This document shows positions 42,001-54,400 of a stretch of DNA of 64,000 bases, one piece after another. The translations under genes and the position numbers were made by a program. The DNA is from Mesostigma viride. Taxonomy: Eukaryota > Streptophyta > Mesostigmatophyceae > Mesostigmatales > Mesostigmataceae. Position 1 is the first letter of the stretch; each line of letters starts with the position of its first letter. The stretch covers positions 4,496,820 to 4,560,819 of the forward strand of contig RPFO01000026.1 of assembly GCA_009746045.1 (NCBI GenBank), read 5' to 3'. The notes under the pieces are model-generated. The model saw only the letters and a program-made list of their open reading frames with translations, did no database searches and had not been told where the DNA came from.

Positions 42001-44561
42001 CCAGGTCCCCCAGGCCCAGGATGCGGCCGCCATCGGTCACGACGATCACATCCACGGCCGGGTGGGGCCAGTTGTCGAGCATGGCGCGCATGTGGCCCTT
42101 GTCCCGCGCGCTGAAGAACATGCCCGTCGCCGCGCGGAAGATGTGGGAGAAGCGCTGGCAGGCCTCGCCCACCGTGGGGGTGTAGCTGGGGTAGGTAGAG
42201 GGGGGAACAAGGGTGGTGGGGGAAGGGGGCGGGGAGGGGGGGGGGGGGGAAGGGAAGGGAAGGAGGGTTGATGGAAGGCAGGTGGTGTGTGTGTGCAATG
42301 GCGGGGGGGGGGGGGGGGGGGGGGGAGGGGGGAAGAGGAGGGCGGGGGGTAGTGCCGTGGTTAATGGTTTACCCAGATGCCAATCCAGAGAATTGCGGGT
42401 CAGAACAAGGGGACGATAAAATGAGATTATACCCGCCTAGTGAAGATAGAAGCAGAGATATTATCTGTGCGAGGTGTCCTAGGTGCAAGGTGTGTACGAC
42501 AGAGTCGGAAAAAATTACTCGCCCATGATGAAAACCAGGGTTTACCCAGGGACGGGTGAAAGGCCTTGAAAGGGATAAGACCGCAGGGGAACAATACACG
42601 ATGTTGACATTGCTGAGTACGCTAACACGTTGCTGGCTCAGGTCCTGCATCACACACTAGGCATTGCAAGGGGTAACCCCTGTAGGGGTAAAATTACACA
42701 CTCCAAGCTCCATTTTCCTTTGCCTGCTGTCGAGTTAGTCTGATTTGTTAAACCCTGTGAGTGCTGTTGCCTGGTCAGGCTATTCCCAATGAGGAAGTTA
42801 CATGGCTCGCCGTTACGAACAATGCACTGAGCAGATAACTGAAATGCCTACCTGTCTGCCCGCCTGCCCAAAGAATCGGACAAAAAAAAAAAAAAAAAAA
42901 AAAAACAGCCCCAATTATTTACCCAGTTATTCACCTGCACCCCCAGGCTGCTCGCCACAGCAATTTGCGACTATCTGGCTAGCACCATTCAGTTTCAAAC
43001 CGATTACCGAGGAATTTATGGGCTGACCAACCAGCGGGCATTATAAATAAATTTAAAAATTAAATACAAAATTTGACAGTATACTTTTATATCATTTTAC
43101 TGCGCAAGCACGCAGATGACCAACTTGGTGGCTTGACAATGGATAAGCTAACTTTACACCAACTACTTGCCAACTAAGTAGCCGCCAGTAGATGAGCCTG
43201 CTAAAGGGCTAGCAGCCAGTCTATTGCTGTTAAAAAAATAATAATAACTACATAAAAAAATATAATAAAATTGATTATCTTGAACCACAAATTTGGACTG
43301 TATTGCAGTCCACTTACCAAAAAATCAATCTAAGGGGAAATGCATGAGATGACAAAAGAAACTAAAAGTTCTTCAGCAGTTCATCATCCAACCAAGCAAC
43401 CAAATCTTGCCATCAAGAGATCAAGAACCAATCATTAGCCAGTCAAGCCATTTGCTATCCAACCAACAGTCCTTACAGTGAAAGCAGAAGCGGGTACACC
43501 AGCTAAATTAATTGAATCCCAAGACACTAATGGCTATATCAAAGTAGGAATGATGCTATGCTAAAAAGAAAATTAAGAAATTAATGTCAAATACAGGGGA
43601 GATACAGAGTGTGAGACAAATCGGAGCTGTCAAGTGACATAACCCCTTGTATGGGCACAATAGCTGCATGGTATAATCTTAATATGATGCAGCGACTGCC
43701 CGCACAAGGCAAAATGTCGATCCTGATACAAAGCCATGAACGTACTAATGAATACAAAGCATATGAGCACTCATAGTCGAGCGCTTAGATTTGTGGGAAA
43801 GTCATCGCAATGCACTCTCCCCTGGCTAAACCTTTGCGACAACAAGAAACAAACAATTCACAAATGCTGGTGGCACAGACCCTCCTGTGACGTGTAAGTC
43901 TTAGCTAGCAATGCAGCACGATCGTGTCCTGGCAGGAGTGAACCGTAGGCATCGCGACACCATGGTCGACGAACAAAACTTGTAAAAATAAACTTACACA
44001 ATAGGCATCAGCTCCATCAGGTTCCTCGATAGCAGGTAGTAGAACAGGGTCTGGTTACTGCTCTGGACGCGTTGCAGGAAGGTGTATCGATTAAGCGGCT
44101 TTGTAAGCGATCGAAGTTGCTCCATACACCGCTCCGCTTGTTCTTGGATGGACTCAACTTTGTCCGGCAGTAACCCACGCAGATGCCAAATCTCCCGCTC
44201 ATGCAGCGTGAATGCAGTACCCTTGTTCGTGGCGGGGTTGCGCATTAAATATTCTACTTTAACCATACCCTCCGCCTGCCTGCTGTGATCTTTAAATAAG
44301 CCCTCGACATCCCACACTTCGTCTTCTCCTTCACAGTCTGTCCTTGTAGCCTGCTCCAAAATATGGCGAAGTAGGTGATAAAAAAGAATGGGGCGGAAGA
44401 GAATTGAGCCATTATAGTTATGGCAGCAACAGGAAATCTTGTTATTCCGAGAGACTGGCATTCAGAAAGAGGCTTACCCATTGGCGATTGACCACCACAC
44501 TGCCACCAGCCGCAACGAGCATGCCGGCCAAAAATCCCGCCCCGACAGCCTGGTACGACAT
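39019..44561 (-). CDS. Malic enzyme (malate dehydrogenase, decarboxylating), complete, five exons
   Basis: Oxidative decarboxylation of malate to pyruvate and CO2 with reduction of NAD(P). Minus-strand exons: 44478-44561 (start), 43998-44350, 41680-42185, 40121-40693 and 39019-39332 (stop). They sum to 1830 nt, giving 609 aa, and every junction is GT-AG and in phase. Split codons rebuild family motifs exactly, for example PIV-YTPTVGEAC and FNDDI-QGTGAV. Landmarks: NKGTAFTLHERE with LRGLLP near the N-terminus, VTDGGRILGLGDLG, KLSLYIAGGGFHPSRTLP, FNDDIQGTGA (about 310-319), Rossmann motif FFGAGSAAVG (about 343-352), PLSNPTANSEIT and FASGSPYPPFEY. A KKQFA segment after the second fold recalls NADP-using forms, but cofactor choice is not settled. 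The first exon encodes a hydrophobic stretch (QAVGAGFLAGMLVAAGGSVV) that could be a signal anchor or an unusual presequence. Confidence 0.96.
40860..41507. other. Malic enzyme intron 3, simple and G-rich sequence
   Basis: Within the intron 40694-41679 there is G-rich sequence at 40880-41060, then unremarkable DNA, and repeated phrases of the type AGCCCACATACAGCC and AGCCCATTCACGGCCC at 41400-41640. No gene was recognised. Confidence 0.5.
41508..41582. repeat. Interstitial telomere-type repeat (TTTAGGG)n
   Basis: About ten units of TTTAGGG, one of them TTTTAGGG, lie inside malic enzyme intron 3. A shorter run (two to three units) is at 33238-33259. TTTAGGG is the telomere unit of land plants, many green algae and several alveolates. 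Being internal, it probably reflects a repaired break or a past end insertion. Confidence 0.95.
42225..42345. repeat. G-rich tract in malic enzyme intron 2
   Basis: Long G runs, including one of more than 20 G around 42303-42325, lie close to the acceptor of the exon 41680-42185. On the gene's strand this is a poly-C pyrimidine tract. Confidence 0.85.
42346..43997. other. Malic enzyme intron 2, AT-rich, no gene seen
   Basis: The sequence is moderately AT-rich, with a poly-A run of about 25 at 42882-42905. No ORF with a recognisable motif was found in 1.6 kb. Confidence 0.5.
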
Positions 44562-45486
44562 TTCGGGAGTAAAGCGCTCCTCTAAAATAACTTATATTCT
44601 ATTATTTTCGTTTGAACTTCAGTTCCAGTGTTCAACAAAGAATACAATGCATAGCTCGCCAGTGTTTGCCACAATAGTGCTCAAATGTCGTGAAAGCCGC
44701 GCACCTCCAAGCGACGTAATTACTTACGACAGCAAATGCACCAAAACTCCAAAAGTCGGGTCGCTGTTTCGTTGCCGGGCTCGCACGGGGACTTGCCACA
44801 GTTCCGGACCACACTTGTCACGGAAAAACTGTTGTATCCACAAATAATCAACTACCAAGTGGACACAGTAGATTCATTGGGACGGGATATATAGAGCATC
44901 TATTGAGCATCCAAGGGGTGACAGGTGGGCAGCTGACGTGAGCCGACCTCCAAGCGTCGGGTTTGGATCATGAAGGCCTGACACCGGTTTACAGCTCCGC
45001 TACCTAGCCAACCGTACCAGTTGGACGTAAATTCCCAGGTATAGAATACTTATCCTGTTAAGAAAAAAGATGAATTTGGGTACGAGTAGTTGTGCGTGAT
45101 CTGGTGAAATGTGAACTTAATCCAGTGTCAGAGTCAGAGTCAGACGTCTAGAACACGAGGACATTCATAGCTTGAACTTGCAGTTGGCACGATGGCCAGG
45201 TGCGATCGTTGGCTTGCGCGGGTACACGCGTCGCCATGCGCGCGTTTCCAGGCCGATCCAGCATGGATCAGTTGTGCATGCGGTAGCGGGAATATCTATC
45301 TAGATTTCGAGAAGCCATGGCGCTGGCCGACAACGTCAGGTTGGCTATCCTTGCATTCCTACGTCCTCCTGGTTGCTCGAGGCTAGGATTTCACCCATTC
45401 GTCCATGGTACCTGAATGTGTTTTCAATTCCCTCCGCCTAGGTATTTAATTCTGTGAGAAAGCGCCTGCACATTGCAGTAACGAAG
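44562..45486. promoter_or_regulatory. Shared divergent promoter region of malic enzyme and acyl-CoA synthetase genes
   Basis: The two start codons (44561 minus, 45487 plus) face away from each other across 925 bp that contain no other supported gene. Both 5' UTRs and both promoters must lie here unless untranslated exons exist elsewhere. A TATATAGAGC stretch at 44888-44900 could be a TATA-like element. Nothing more specific is visible. Confidence 0.5.
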
Positions 45487-48400
45487 ATGTCAGCCCCGCG
45501 TATGTGGGTCTGGATGAGACGGGTATGCCAATCGTCCGCGCTGTGCTCTCCGAGGGTACCGCATTGGCGTCACTTTTCTGTTGGCACGGAAGCTGTGTAT
45601 CGTTCTCATCTAACGCCAATCAAGTTCCTGGAAAGGAGCGCAAACGGTAGGCATCAAAACGGGGTGAAGGTTTACATGCCTTTTAATAGTCTGACCTAAT
45701 GGCTTTCCACAAGGTTGTAGTTACGCCGATCTTGTAAGTCAAGTCGATCTTTGTATCCATGTGCATGTGTTTTGTTAATTCAACAGCTGATTAACCCATT
45801 CTGCAACGTTCTGCAAGTGGGTTTCGATCTTGATTTCGCTTAACTTCCTGCCTGAGTGCTTCCTGATGACACTTCTTACTGTAGCCCATATGCATCGCCA
45901 CGTTGCACGTTCATTTTGGTGGCAGTGTTCAGAGATAAGGACGCAATCAAGCTTGATGGGACAGCCTTCACTTACGGCCAATTTTTTGACAGGGCGTCCA
46001 AGCTAGCCGGCGGACTGATTGCTTCCGGCGTACGTCCAGGCGACCGCGTGGCGATCGTTTGCAGGTTCGTCGGCATCGCGATGATCGATTATAAGGCTTG
46101 CCGCGATCGGTTGCCCCATCCACCGGCGTCCGTGATTGGTATGATGGTCCCTGTGGCATTTCATGTTGCATTTCCATATTTCCATTATTCCCTTCCCTTC
46201 CCTTCCCTTCCCTTCCCTTCCCTTCCCTTCCCTTCCCTTCCCTTCCCTTCCCTTCCCTTCCCTTCCTTCCCTTCCCTTCCCTTCCCTTCCCTTCCTTCCC
46301 TTCCTTCCCTTCCCTTCCCTTCCCTTCCCTTCCCTTCCCTTCCCTTCCCTTCCCTTCCCTTCCCTTCCCTTCCTTCCCTTCCCTTCCCTTCCCTTCCCTT
46401 CCCTTCCTTCCCTTCCCTTCCCTTCCCTTCCCTTCCCTTCCCTTCCCTTCCCTTCCCTTCCCTTCCCTTCCCTTCCCTTCCCTTCCCTTCCCTTCCCTTC
46501 CCTTCCCTTCCCTTCCCTTCCTCCCTTCCCTTCCCTTCCTTCCCTTCCCTTCCCTTCCCTTCCCTTCCCTTCCCTTCCCTTCCTTCCCTTCCCTTCCCTT
46601 CCCTTCCTTCCCTTCCCTTCCTTCCCTTCCCTTCCCTTCCCTTCCCTTCCCTTCCCTTCCCTTCCCTTCCCTTCCCTTCCCTTCCCTTCCCTTCCCTTCC
46701 TTCCTTCCCTTCCCTTCCCTTCCCTTCCCTTCCCTTCCCTTCCCTTCCCTTCCCTTCCCTTCCCTTCCCTTCCCTTCCCTTCCTTCCCTTCCCTTCCCTT
46801 CCCTTCCCTTCCCTTCCCTTCCCTTCCCTTCCCTTCCCTTCCCTTCCCTTCCCTTCCCTTCCCTTCCCTTCCCTTCCCTTCCCTTCCCTTCCCTTCCCTT
46901 CCCTTCCCTTCCCTTCCCTTCCCTTCCCTTCCCTTCCCTTCCCTTCCCTTCCCTTCCCTTCCCTTCCCTTCCCTTCCCTTCCTTCCCTTCCCTTCCCTTC
47001 CCTTCCCTTCCCTTCCCTTCCCTTCCCTTCCCTTCCCTTCCCTTCCCTTCCCTTCCCTTCCCTTCCCTTCCCTTCCCTTCCCTTCCCTTCCCTTCCCTTC
47101 CCTTCCCTTCCCTTCCCTTCCCTTCCCTTCCCTTCCCTTCCCTTCCCTTCCCTTCCCTTCCCTTCCCTTCCCTTCCCTTCCCTTCCCTTCCTTCCCTTCC
47201 CTTCCCTTCCCTTCCCTTCCCTTCCCTTCCCTTCCCTTCCCTTCCTTCCCTTCCCTTCCCTTCCCTTCCCTTCCCTTCCCTTCCCTTCCCTTCCCTTCCC
47301 TTCCCTTCCCTTCCCTTCCCTTCCCTTCCCTTCCCTTCCCTTCCCTTCCTTCCCTTCCCTTCCCTTCCCTTCCCTTCCCTTCCCTTCCCTTCCCTTCCCT
47401 TCCCTTCCCTTCCCTTCCCTTCCCTTCCCTTCCCTTCCCTTCCCTTCCCTTCCCTTCCCTTCCCTTCCCTTCCCTTCCCTTCCCTTCCCTTCCCTTCCCT
47501 TCCCTTCCCTTCCCTTCCCTTCCCTTCCCTTCCCTTCCCTTCCCTTCCCTTCCCTTCCCTTCCCTTCCCTTCCCTTCCCTTCCCTTCCCTTCCCTTCCCT
47601 TCCCTTCCCTTCCCTTCCCTTCCCTTCCCTTCCCTTCCCTTCCCTTCCCTTCCCTTCCCTTCCCTTCCCTTCCCTTCCCTTCCCTTCCCTTCCCTTCCCT
47701 TCCCTTCCCTTCCCTTCCCTTCCCTTCCCTTCCCTTCCCTTCCCTTCCCTTCCTTTCCTTCTGTTTCACCTTGCTCTCGTTTGCCTCATTCATCATCAAA
47801 GGCAGTTGTATCTCCTTTCCCAGGTGTGTTCATGACAATGTTCAATCTGAAATCCTTTGGCCATGCTTCAACTTTGGAGTCCCCGGCAAAGCACGTGCCC
47901 CTGTGTATCCCCAATCTAAGACTCACATTCATGCTCCTGTGCCGCAGTCGCGCGCTTCCATTAACCAGGAACTTCATCTGTTCCAGACACGTCAATTTAC
48001 GTTGCAGCCAGTCAGATGTTCCAGATGACAGCAGTAACAGCGAAAGCCCACGATGACACGTATATCTTCACAACGCGAGCACGTTTGCAAAGTCTGTATT
48101 CCAATCAGTAGACCAATCGCACTGTGCACAGTAGTCATGCCGTACCTGCATTGGGGCCTTGGCTTCACCCACGTCACCAGAGTGTGGCACCTCCGTGGCC
48201 CAGCTCGTTATCTTGTGGTCTCGTTGCAATTTGTCGCTGTGCAAATATTTCTGCTAATATTTGTTGTTGTGCAATTTATTGCCTTCGTTACCGCTATTGC
48301 TTCTGCCATGTCATCCTTCGCCCCCACATCTTTCACCCACCCCTAACCCAGAATGCTCCCCCTGGGCACATCGAGGCCCTACGATTTTGGTATATATATA

Positions 48401-51400
48401 TCCTTGTTGTCTCTATGGCCATTTTTAAATCTGCTCGCTCCGTTGCTCGGCGTCTTTCACGCATTTGCCTTCCGTGCAGGAACTTGCGCGCGCACCATAC
48501 GGCCTTTTTCTTGAATTCATTCAGCACAAGATCTTGCTAGCATCCTTATTGCTCTCTTGTGTTTTCTGCTGATTCCGTTATTTCCCTTTACTCTCCCAAG
48601 GAACCTGCCTGAAGACATCGAGGCCCTTTTCAGTCTATCTGGTAGATATCGGCACCATTCCTGATCCTTTCTGTAGTCCCCGACCTCTTCTAAAAGTAAA
48701 TACCATCAGTTCTTGTCGTTTAAATGCCCCTTACCCCCCCCAGGAACCTGCCGGAGCACCTCGAGGCCCACTTTGGCGTCCCCATGGCCGGCGCGCTCCT
48801 CGTGTCCATCAACACGCGCCTGAGCCCGCGGGAGATGGGCACGATCCTCGCCCACTCAGGCGCCTCGATCCTGTTGGTCGATTCTGCGCTCGCCAGCAAC
48901 GTGGCCCACATCCCGGGCCTTGCACACACGCCTGGGAGCGGCCTGGCGGCGACTGTCGGCGGTATGGGGTGTCCCACTAGTGGCAGCGGCGGGGGCGGCG
49001 GGGCCAGCGATGATGGGGCCTTGTCGGGACTTAGGAAAATTGTGACGATTTGCGAGGACCCCTCACACACGGTGCACGAGCATCTGTTCCCGCGGGGCGT
49101 CACGTATGAGGAGTTTCTCAAGTCGGGGGAGAGCGTGGCGGTTGACCCGCAGGGGCGGCTTCAGCATGAGGAGGACAGTATTGCGATCAACTACACATCA
49201 GGGACAACGGTGGGTGGTGGACGGATTTATGTTCAATGGAACTTGGGCGACTTGACCGTGAACTCAAAGTTTTCGTATGTCAAATGGGGCTTGGATGCAC
49301 TGAAAAGTTGGCGAGGGTGGGGTGAAGCTCCCCGTTGGAAACCACAGGGGGTGGACGTTTTAGCATTTCGGCAGAGCTTTGTTGAAGTCGGTTTGATTAA
49401 GTGCAAGAAGCAATTGGTGGGTGGGTAGATCAACGACCCACCAGGGACCACGACGGTTGGTTGGTTGATTGGTTGGTATATTTTCCATTTGATCATATTT
49501 TGTCGATTTGGTTGGATTTGGTCGACAGTACAAAATCTACTTATCATGTGATGAGGGTTGGGTAAATTGCATGGCAGGGCCGATGGTGGTCGTGGCTTGA
49601 GTTAATTTGTCTGATAGAGTTCCGTTTCATTCCGTGGAATAAGCACGTGGAAGGTGGTTGGATCAACTAGACTGTCAGGGAGGACGGTGGGCGGTCGATT
49701 TTTTTAATACGTTCCACTAGAATGCAGTCGAGTGGGTGCAACTAACTAAGCGTGTGGTAGGTGGCTGGGTTTGCTAAAGCAGATGGATCAAGTACATGCT
49801 CCCTGGTTGCGTGGATGCTGTGTCAGGCATGTGCTAGCTGGGTGCGTGGATGCTGTGTCGGGGACCGCGGTGCCGCGGTGGTTGGTCGATAACACACATA
49901 GTCTGTTCGCTTGAGATGGTCTGTTGGACTCGATCTGTGTACTGAAAAATGTCGTTGGTAGCTGGGTCATGTCAAGGTGAGAGAGATGCGCGGCAGCGCC
50001 AGCAACTACCCGACCTACCCCTTCAGGGTGCGAGGCGCTAGGGACTAGTTTGCACTTTCTGGATGATTGGCTCGCCGTGTCCTTGCCAAATCCGCCCTCA
50101 GCCTAGTGCATGCCTTGCCCGCCCGTTACTGTGAGCGCGTTTTCGTCATGCTTGCGCATTGCGTGTTTATGCTTACACACGCGCGTGTTCCTGCTGCTTG
50201 CCCCTTTCGTTCCGTTCCAGGGCGCCCCAAAGGGCGTCTTGTACAGCCACCGTGGGGTGTACCTGAACGCCATCGGCGAAGCGATGGAGAGCGGGCTCAA
50301 TTCTTCATCCAAGTATCTATGGACGGTACGGACTTCTGAATTTTTCTTGACCTGTGTATCTTTCTGGTCTCTCGCCTCGCATGGATCAATCTACCGCGTC
50401 GCCTCGATTGGGTGGTCATGGCACGTGTTTGATAGTAGCGGGCATGCAGCTTACGATGACATTATCAGCATAGACCCCTCGCGGTGTTCAAATTTTGTGT
50501 TGGTGTCTCTAATGCACCTGTTCTCTGTATCTGCCCCCTACTTGCATACCAGCTTCCCTTTGCTAACCGATAGACCGCGCTGCCTCCTTAGCCTTCCTCT
50601 GAATCCATCGCCTAATTAATGAAATCAAATACTTTGTCGTCTACTTTTCAATCTCCGTGCTAAACACTTATTCATCTGCTTATCGGTCTCCGTGCTAACT
50701 ACTTGGTCATCTGCTTATCGGTCTCCGTGCTAACTACTTAGTCATCTGCTTATCGGTCTCCGTGCTAACTACTTGGTCGTCTGCTTATCGGTCTCCGTGC
50801 TAACTACGAAGTCATCTGCTTATCCGTCTCAGTGCTAACTACTTAGTCATCGGAACATGGCCGCGGGGCGCGGGCTATCTACTGCATACACTAGCATCGT
50901 AGTATTTTAGTGCCAAAACTCTTGTCCTCTGCCCTCCCACTCCCTTAGGTTCTCACACTCGTGACCTCACACGCATGATTGTCACTGTCAACAGAATGCA
51001 ATACTACTCTATATATCATATAATTGTCGATGGGGTGCCTCATTTGGACATGATGTCCCCACACATGCCTCTGTGCTGCGTGCTGTGGTGCTGGCTGCGA
51101 TGGCACGTGACACTTCCTATTCTATTCTTGGCTGACCCTCCCCTTCCAGCTGCCCATGTTCCACTGCAAGTCCTCCCATCTACGCATGCCTCCACCCGCA
51201 TGCCTCACGTATGTGCCACGCATGCTGCTGCTGTGCTTCGTGCCATGGTGCTGGATGCGGTGGAACTTGGCATTTCATGGTTTACTTTTGGCTGCCCCCT
51301 GACACGTTCCAGCTGCCCATGTTCCACTGCAACGGCTGGTGCCACCCGTGGGCCGTCACCGCGGTGGGCGCGACGCACGTATGCCTTCGCCAGTAAGTAC

Positions 51401-54400
51401 AAGGGGGCCGTGAGGTTGTCGATAGCATTCCTTGGCCCGATGCACGTCTGCCCCCGCCCATATGTGAAACTGATCGCTCCCCGATGCTTGGTGCGCGCTG
51501 ACCCAACCATTGGGCCCAACCGGTACAGCATGCCTGTGACCGGCGCACGCCATGCCTACTGGACACCCTGCATCATGCCTCTTCCGTGTCCTTGCGCACT
51601 GCGCCTCCTTGCGCGCCCATGCACCGCGCCTGTGCACCCTCCTCGCGCGGCACGCACCGGACCATGCGCCATGCCTGCGTGATGTTCTTGGGTGGGGTCC
51701 GGGTGCCCGCACCGGACCATGCATGATGACTGTGAGTCCGTGCATCCGTACCGGGGGTGGTCGTCGTGAACAGTTGCAGTGCACACACTGTATGATTAAA
51801 GGACCTGCCTTCTGGACAGGCTCATGTGTGCCATCGCGTCGATGGGGGTCCCTGCAGGTGGTGACTTTTGGCACTCTTGCAAGGTCTTAGGGCAGTCAAA
51901 ACACGCAAGAAAGGATACCTCCCATTTTTATGTCTTATTGCATCTGCAACGTGTCGATTTTCATGCCCATCGCCTATCGAACGTTGGTATTATATTCTTG
52001 CTTCTCTTCTTTGATGGAAATTTGATGGTTGTGCGGAGGCCAAACATGAAGGGCAGTGCGCCGGCACCGACGCCCATCCCACGACGTGCCTTGGCTCCTC
52101 TCTGCGATTCAAACAAGCATCGCATTGTCAAGGTAGGCTGTGCCGTGACAATACCCAGCGCGTGTGGCGGGTCCTCGCTCGTGGCCGTTTGTTTGACCCT
52201 GCTCTTCCCTAGTGCTGCCGGCCCTTGCAATCGCCGTTCCTCTTGTCCCTCATCCCCTCTTCGGCTCCCCCCCACCTGCTCCCGTCCTCACATCAACCCC
52301 CGCCCCAGCTTTGACCCCCAGCACGCGTGGCGGGTGATCCTCGAGGAGCGCATCACCCACATGTGCGGCGCCCCGATCGTCCTCCACTCCCTCGCCCACT
52401 CCCCCCACGCGCCGCGGCCGGGAGAGCTCCCCCAGACGCTGACCATCGTGACCGCGGGGGCGCCCCCATCGCCGACCCTCCTCGCCCGCATGGAATCCCT
52501 CAACGTTGATGTCCGCCACATGTACGGGCTCACAGAGACCTACGGCCCGCACACGGTCTGCGCAGTGCAGGACACCTGGCGGGGGCTGCCCTTGGCGGAG
52601 CGCGCCGCTAAGGTTTCCCGCCAGGGCGTTGGGATGATCTGCGCCGACCCTGTCAGGGTGGTCGACGGCGACATGCGCGACGTGCCCCGCGACGGCGCCA
52701 CGATGGGCGAGGTCGTCATGCGGGGGAACAACGTGATGAAGGGGTACTTCAGTGACCCTAGAGCGACCGAGCGCGCGTTTCACGGCGGGTGGTTCCACTC
52801 GGGCGATCTCGCGGTCATGCATCCTGACGGGTACATCGAGCTGAGAGACCGGAGCAAGGACGTCATCATCACGGGGGGGGAGAACGTGTCGTCCATCGAG
52901 GTGGCGCAGGTGGGGGGTGTGGGTGGGGAGAGATGGGTGTTCTTACTAGTTTAGGTGGGGGGTGGAGGACGGCAACGATGTTTTGTTGAATGATGGGGGG
53001 CGATAGGCTTGTTTGTTTCATGTTGATTGTGGCTGGGACAGGCATCCGCATGAGTACTCACATGGAGGACTGTGTTGGTCATTGATTTGAGCACCGGGGA
53101 GGGACCGGAGCAAGGACGTGATCATCTGTCGCGGTCGTGCAGGTGGGGGGGGGGGGAGGAGGGGAGAGAGAGTTGGGTGCTCTGACTCAAGGTGTGGCCG
53201 CGCAGGCGGCTGGTGAAGAAGACAAGGGGGCAAAATTGGCAAACGGGTGTCGCTGGTGGTTTAGATGGCGTCGGTGGGTGGTGACAGATAGTAGGGGTGC
53301 CTTGCATCCAGTTTAGATCACCAGGTGCTTGGGTGGGGAGGGGCAAAAGAAAAATGGGGTGTTATGATAGTTTAGGTCACGCACTTCGGTGTTCAAAGAC
53401 AGCAGGGGTGTGTTTTTGAGTGCGACAGCTGGCACAGGTGGGTGGCACCTAGGCACGTGTTGGGGCACGTGATGGGCCAGCTGGCACAAGTGGGTGGGGT
53501 CAACGAGTTTGGGCCCATGACGGGCCAGCTCGAGCAGGAGGCTCCAGCAGGAGGGTGGCAGGTTGTTGGGTTGTTGCAGTTGCGTCGTGAGTGCAAGTGC
53601 ATGTTTGGTAATTACCCCGCACATACTATGCATCGAATGGCGACCGTGGTTTCCAGGTCTCCCTTCATGTTTGTGGCCTTGAATGGCCAGTGATTCCTTT
53701 AAGGTATTTGCGCTTAGCGCCATGTGGCATATTGAACCAAGGAAACTAGCTTTGGCTAGGCCAATGTGTGGCTTTTAGCCTATAAAAATCTGGCTAGGCA
53801 CGGCCACGTGTGGCGACTGGCGGGCGGGCGAGTCAACTGGCTTCCCTGGTCACACAATGCTCCCTTCTTAACCTGTCACCTGCCACTTGCGGGCAGCCTT
53901 CCGAGTCACTGAGTCCTGAGCGCAGAATTCTTCACGTACACTGCGGCGTGGCGCGGCGCTTTGTGGCCAGTCAGCTAGTGAGCTTCAGGCGACCAAAGCA
54001 CGCGAGTCGACACTCGACAGCCACGGGGCACTGGGCCATTGTTGACTGGCGGAAGCTACTCGTAGTACTACTAGGGAGACTTGCGGCGGAGAGCCGGCTG
54101 GAACACAGATTGACATGGCCAAGTGTGGCGTCACTAGGTAGTAGCTTTGGATTCAACACGGCCATGATGTGGTGACCAGCAATTGCCAAGTAGCACAGCT
54201 CCGCCACATTGTGGCGTCTTGGGACCTGTCATTTGGGGTTGATATCGCCACAATTTGCTAAAACAGGCGCTACAACGCCACATTTGGCGAGCAAACGCCA
54301 CGAATAAACACTGTGTATGGCCATTCGTGCGCTAAATTGTGGGCTTGGGTGTGCTTCATGCCCATACAAGGTATGCATGCGTGGAGCTGTGTCGGTCTAC

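Noticed and set aside
45856-48056. Giant ORFs of 600-660 residues (SLPFP / GREGK)
   Set aside because: They are produced by the CCCTT satellite in synthetase intron 2; only 45926-46064 is a true exon.
52250-52822. Minus-strand 190-residue ORF
   Set aside because: It is antisense to synthetase exon 6, whose family motifs are clear.
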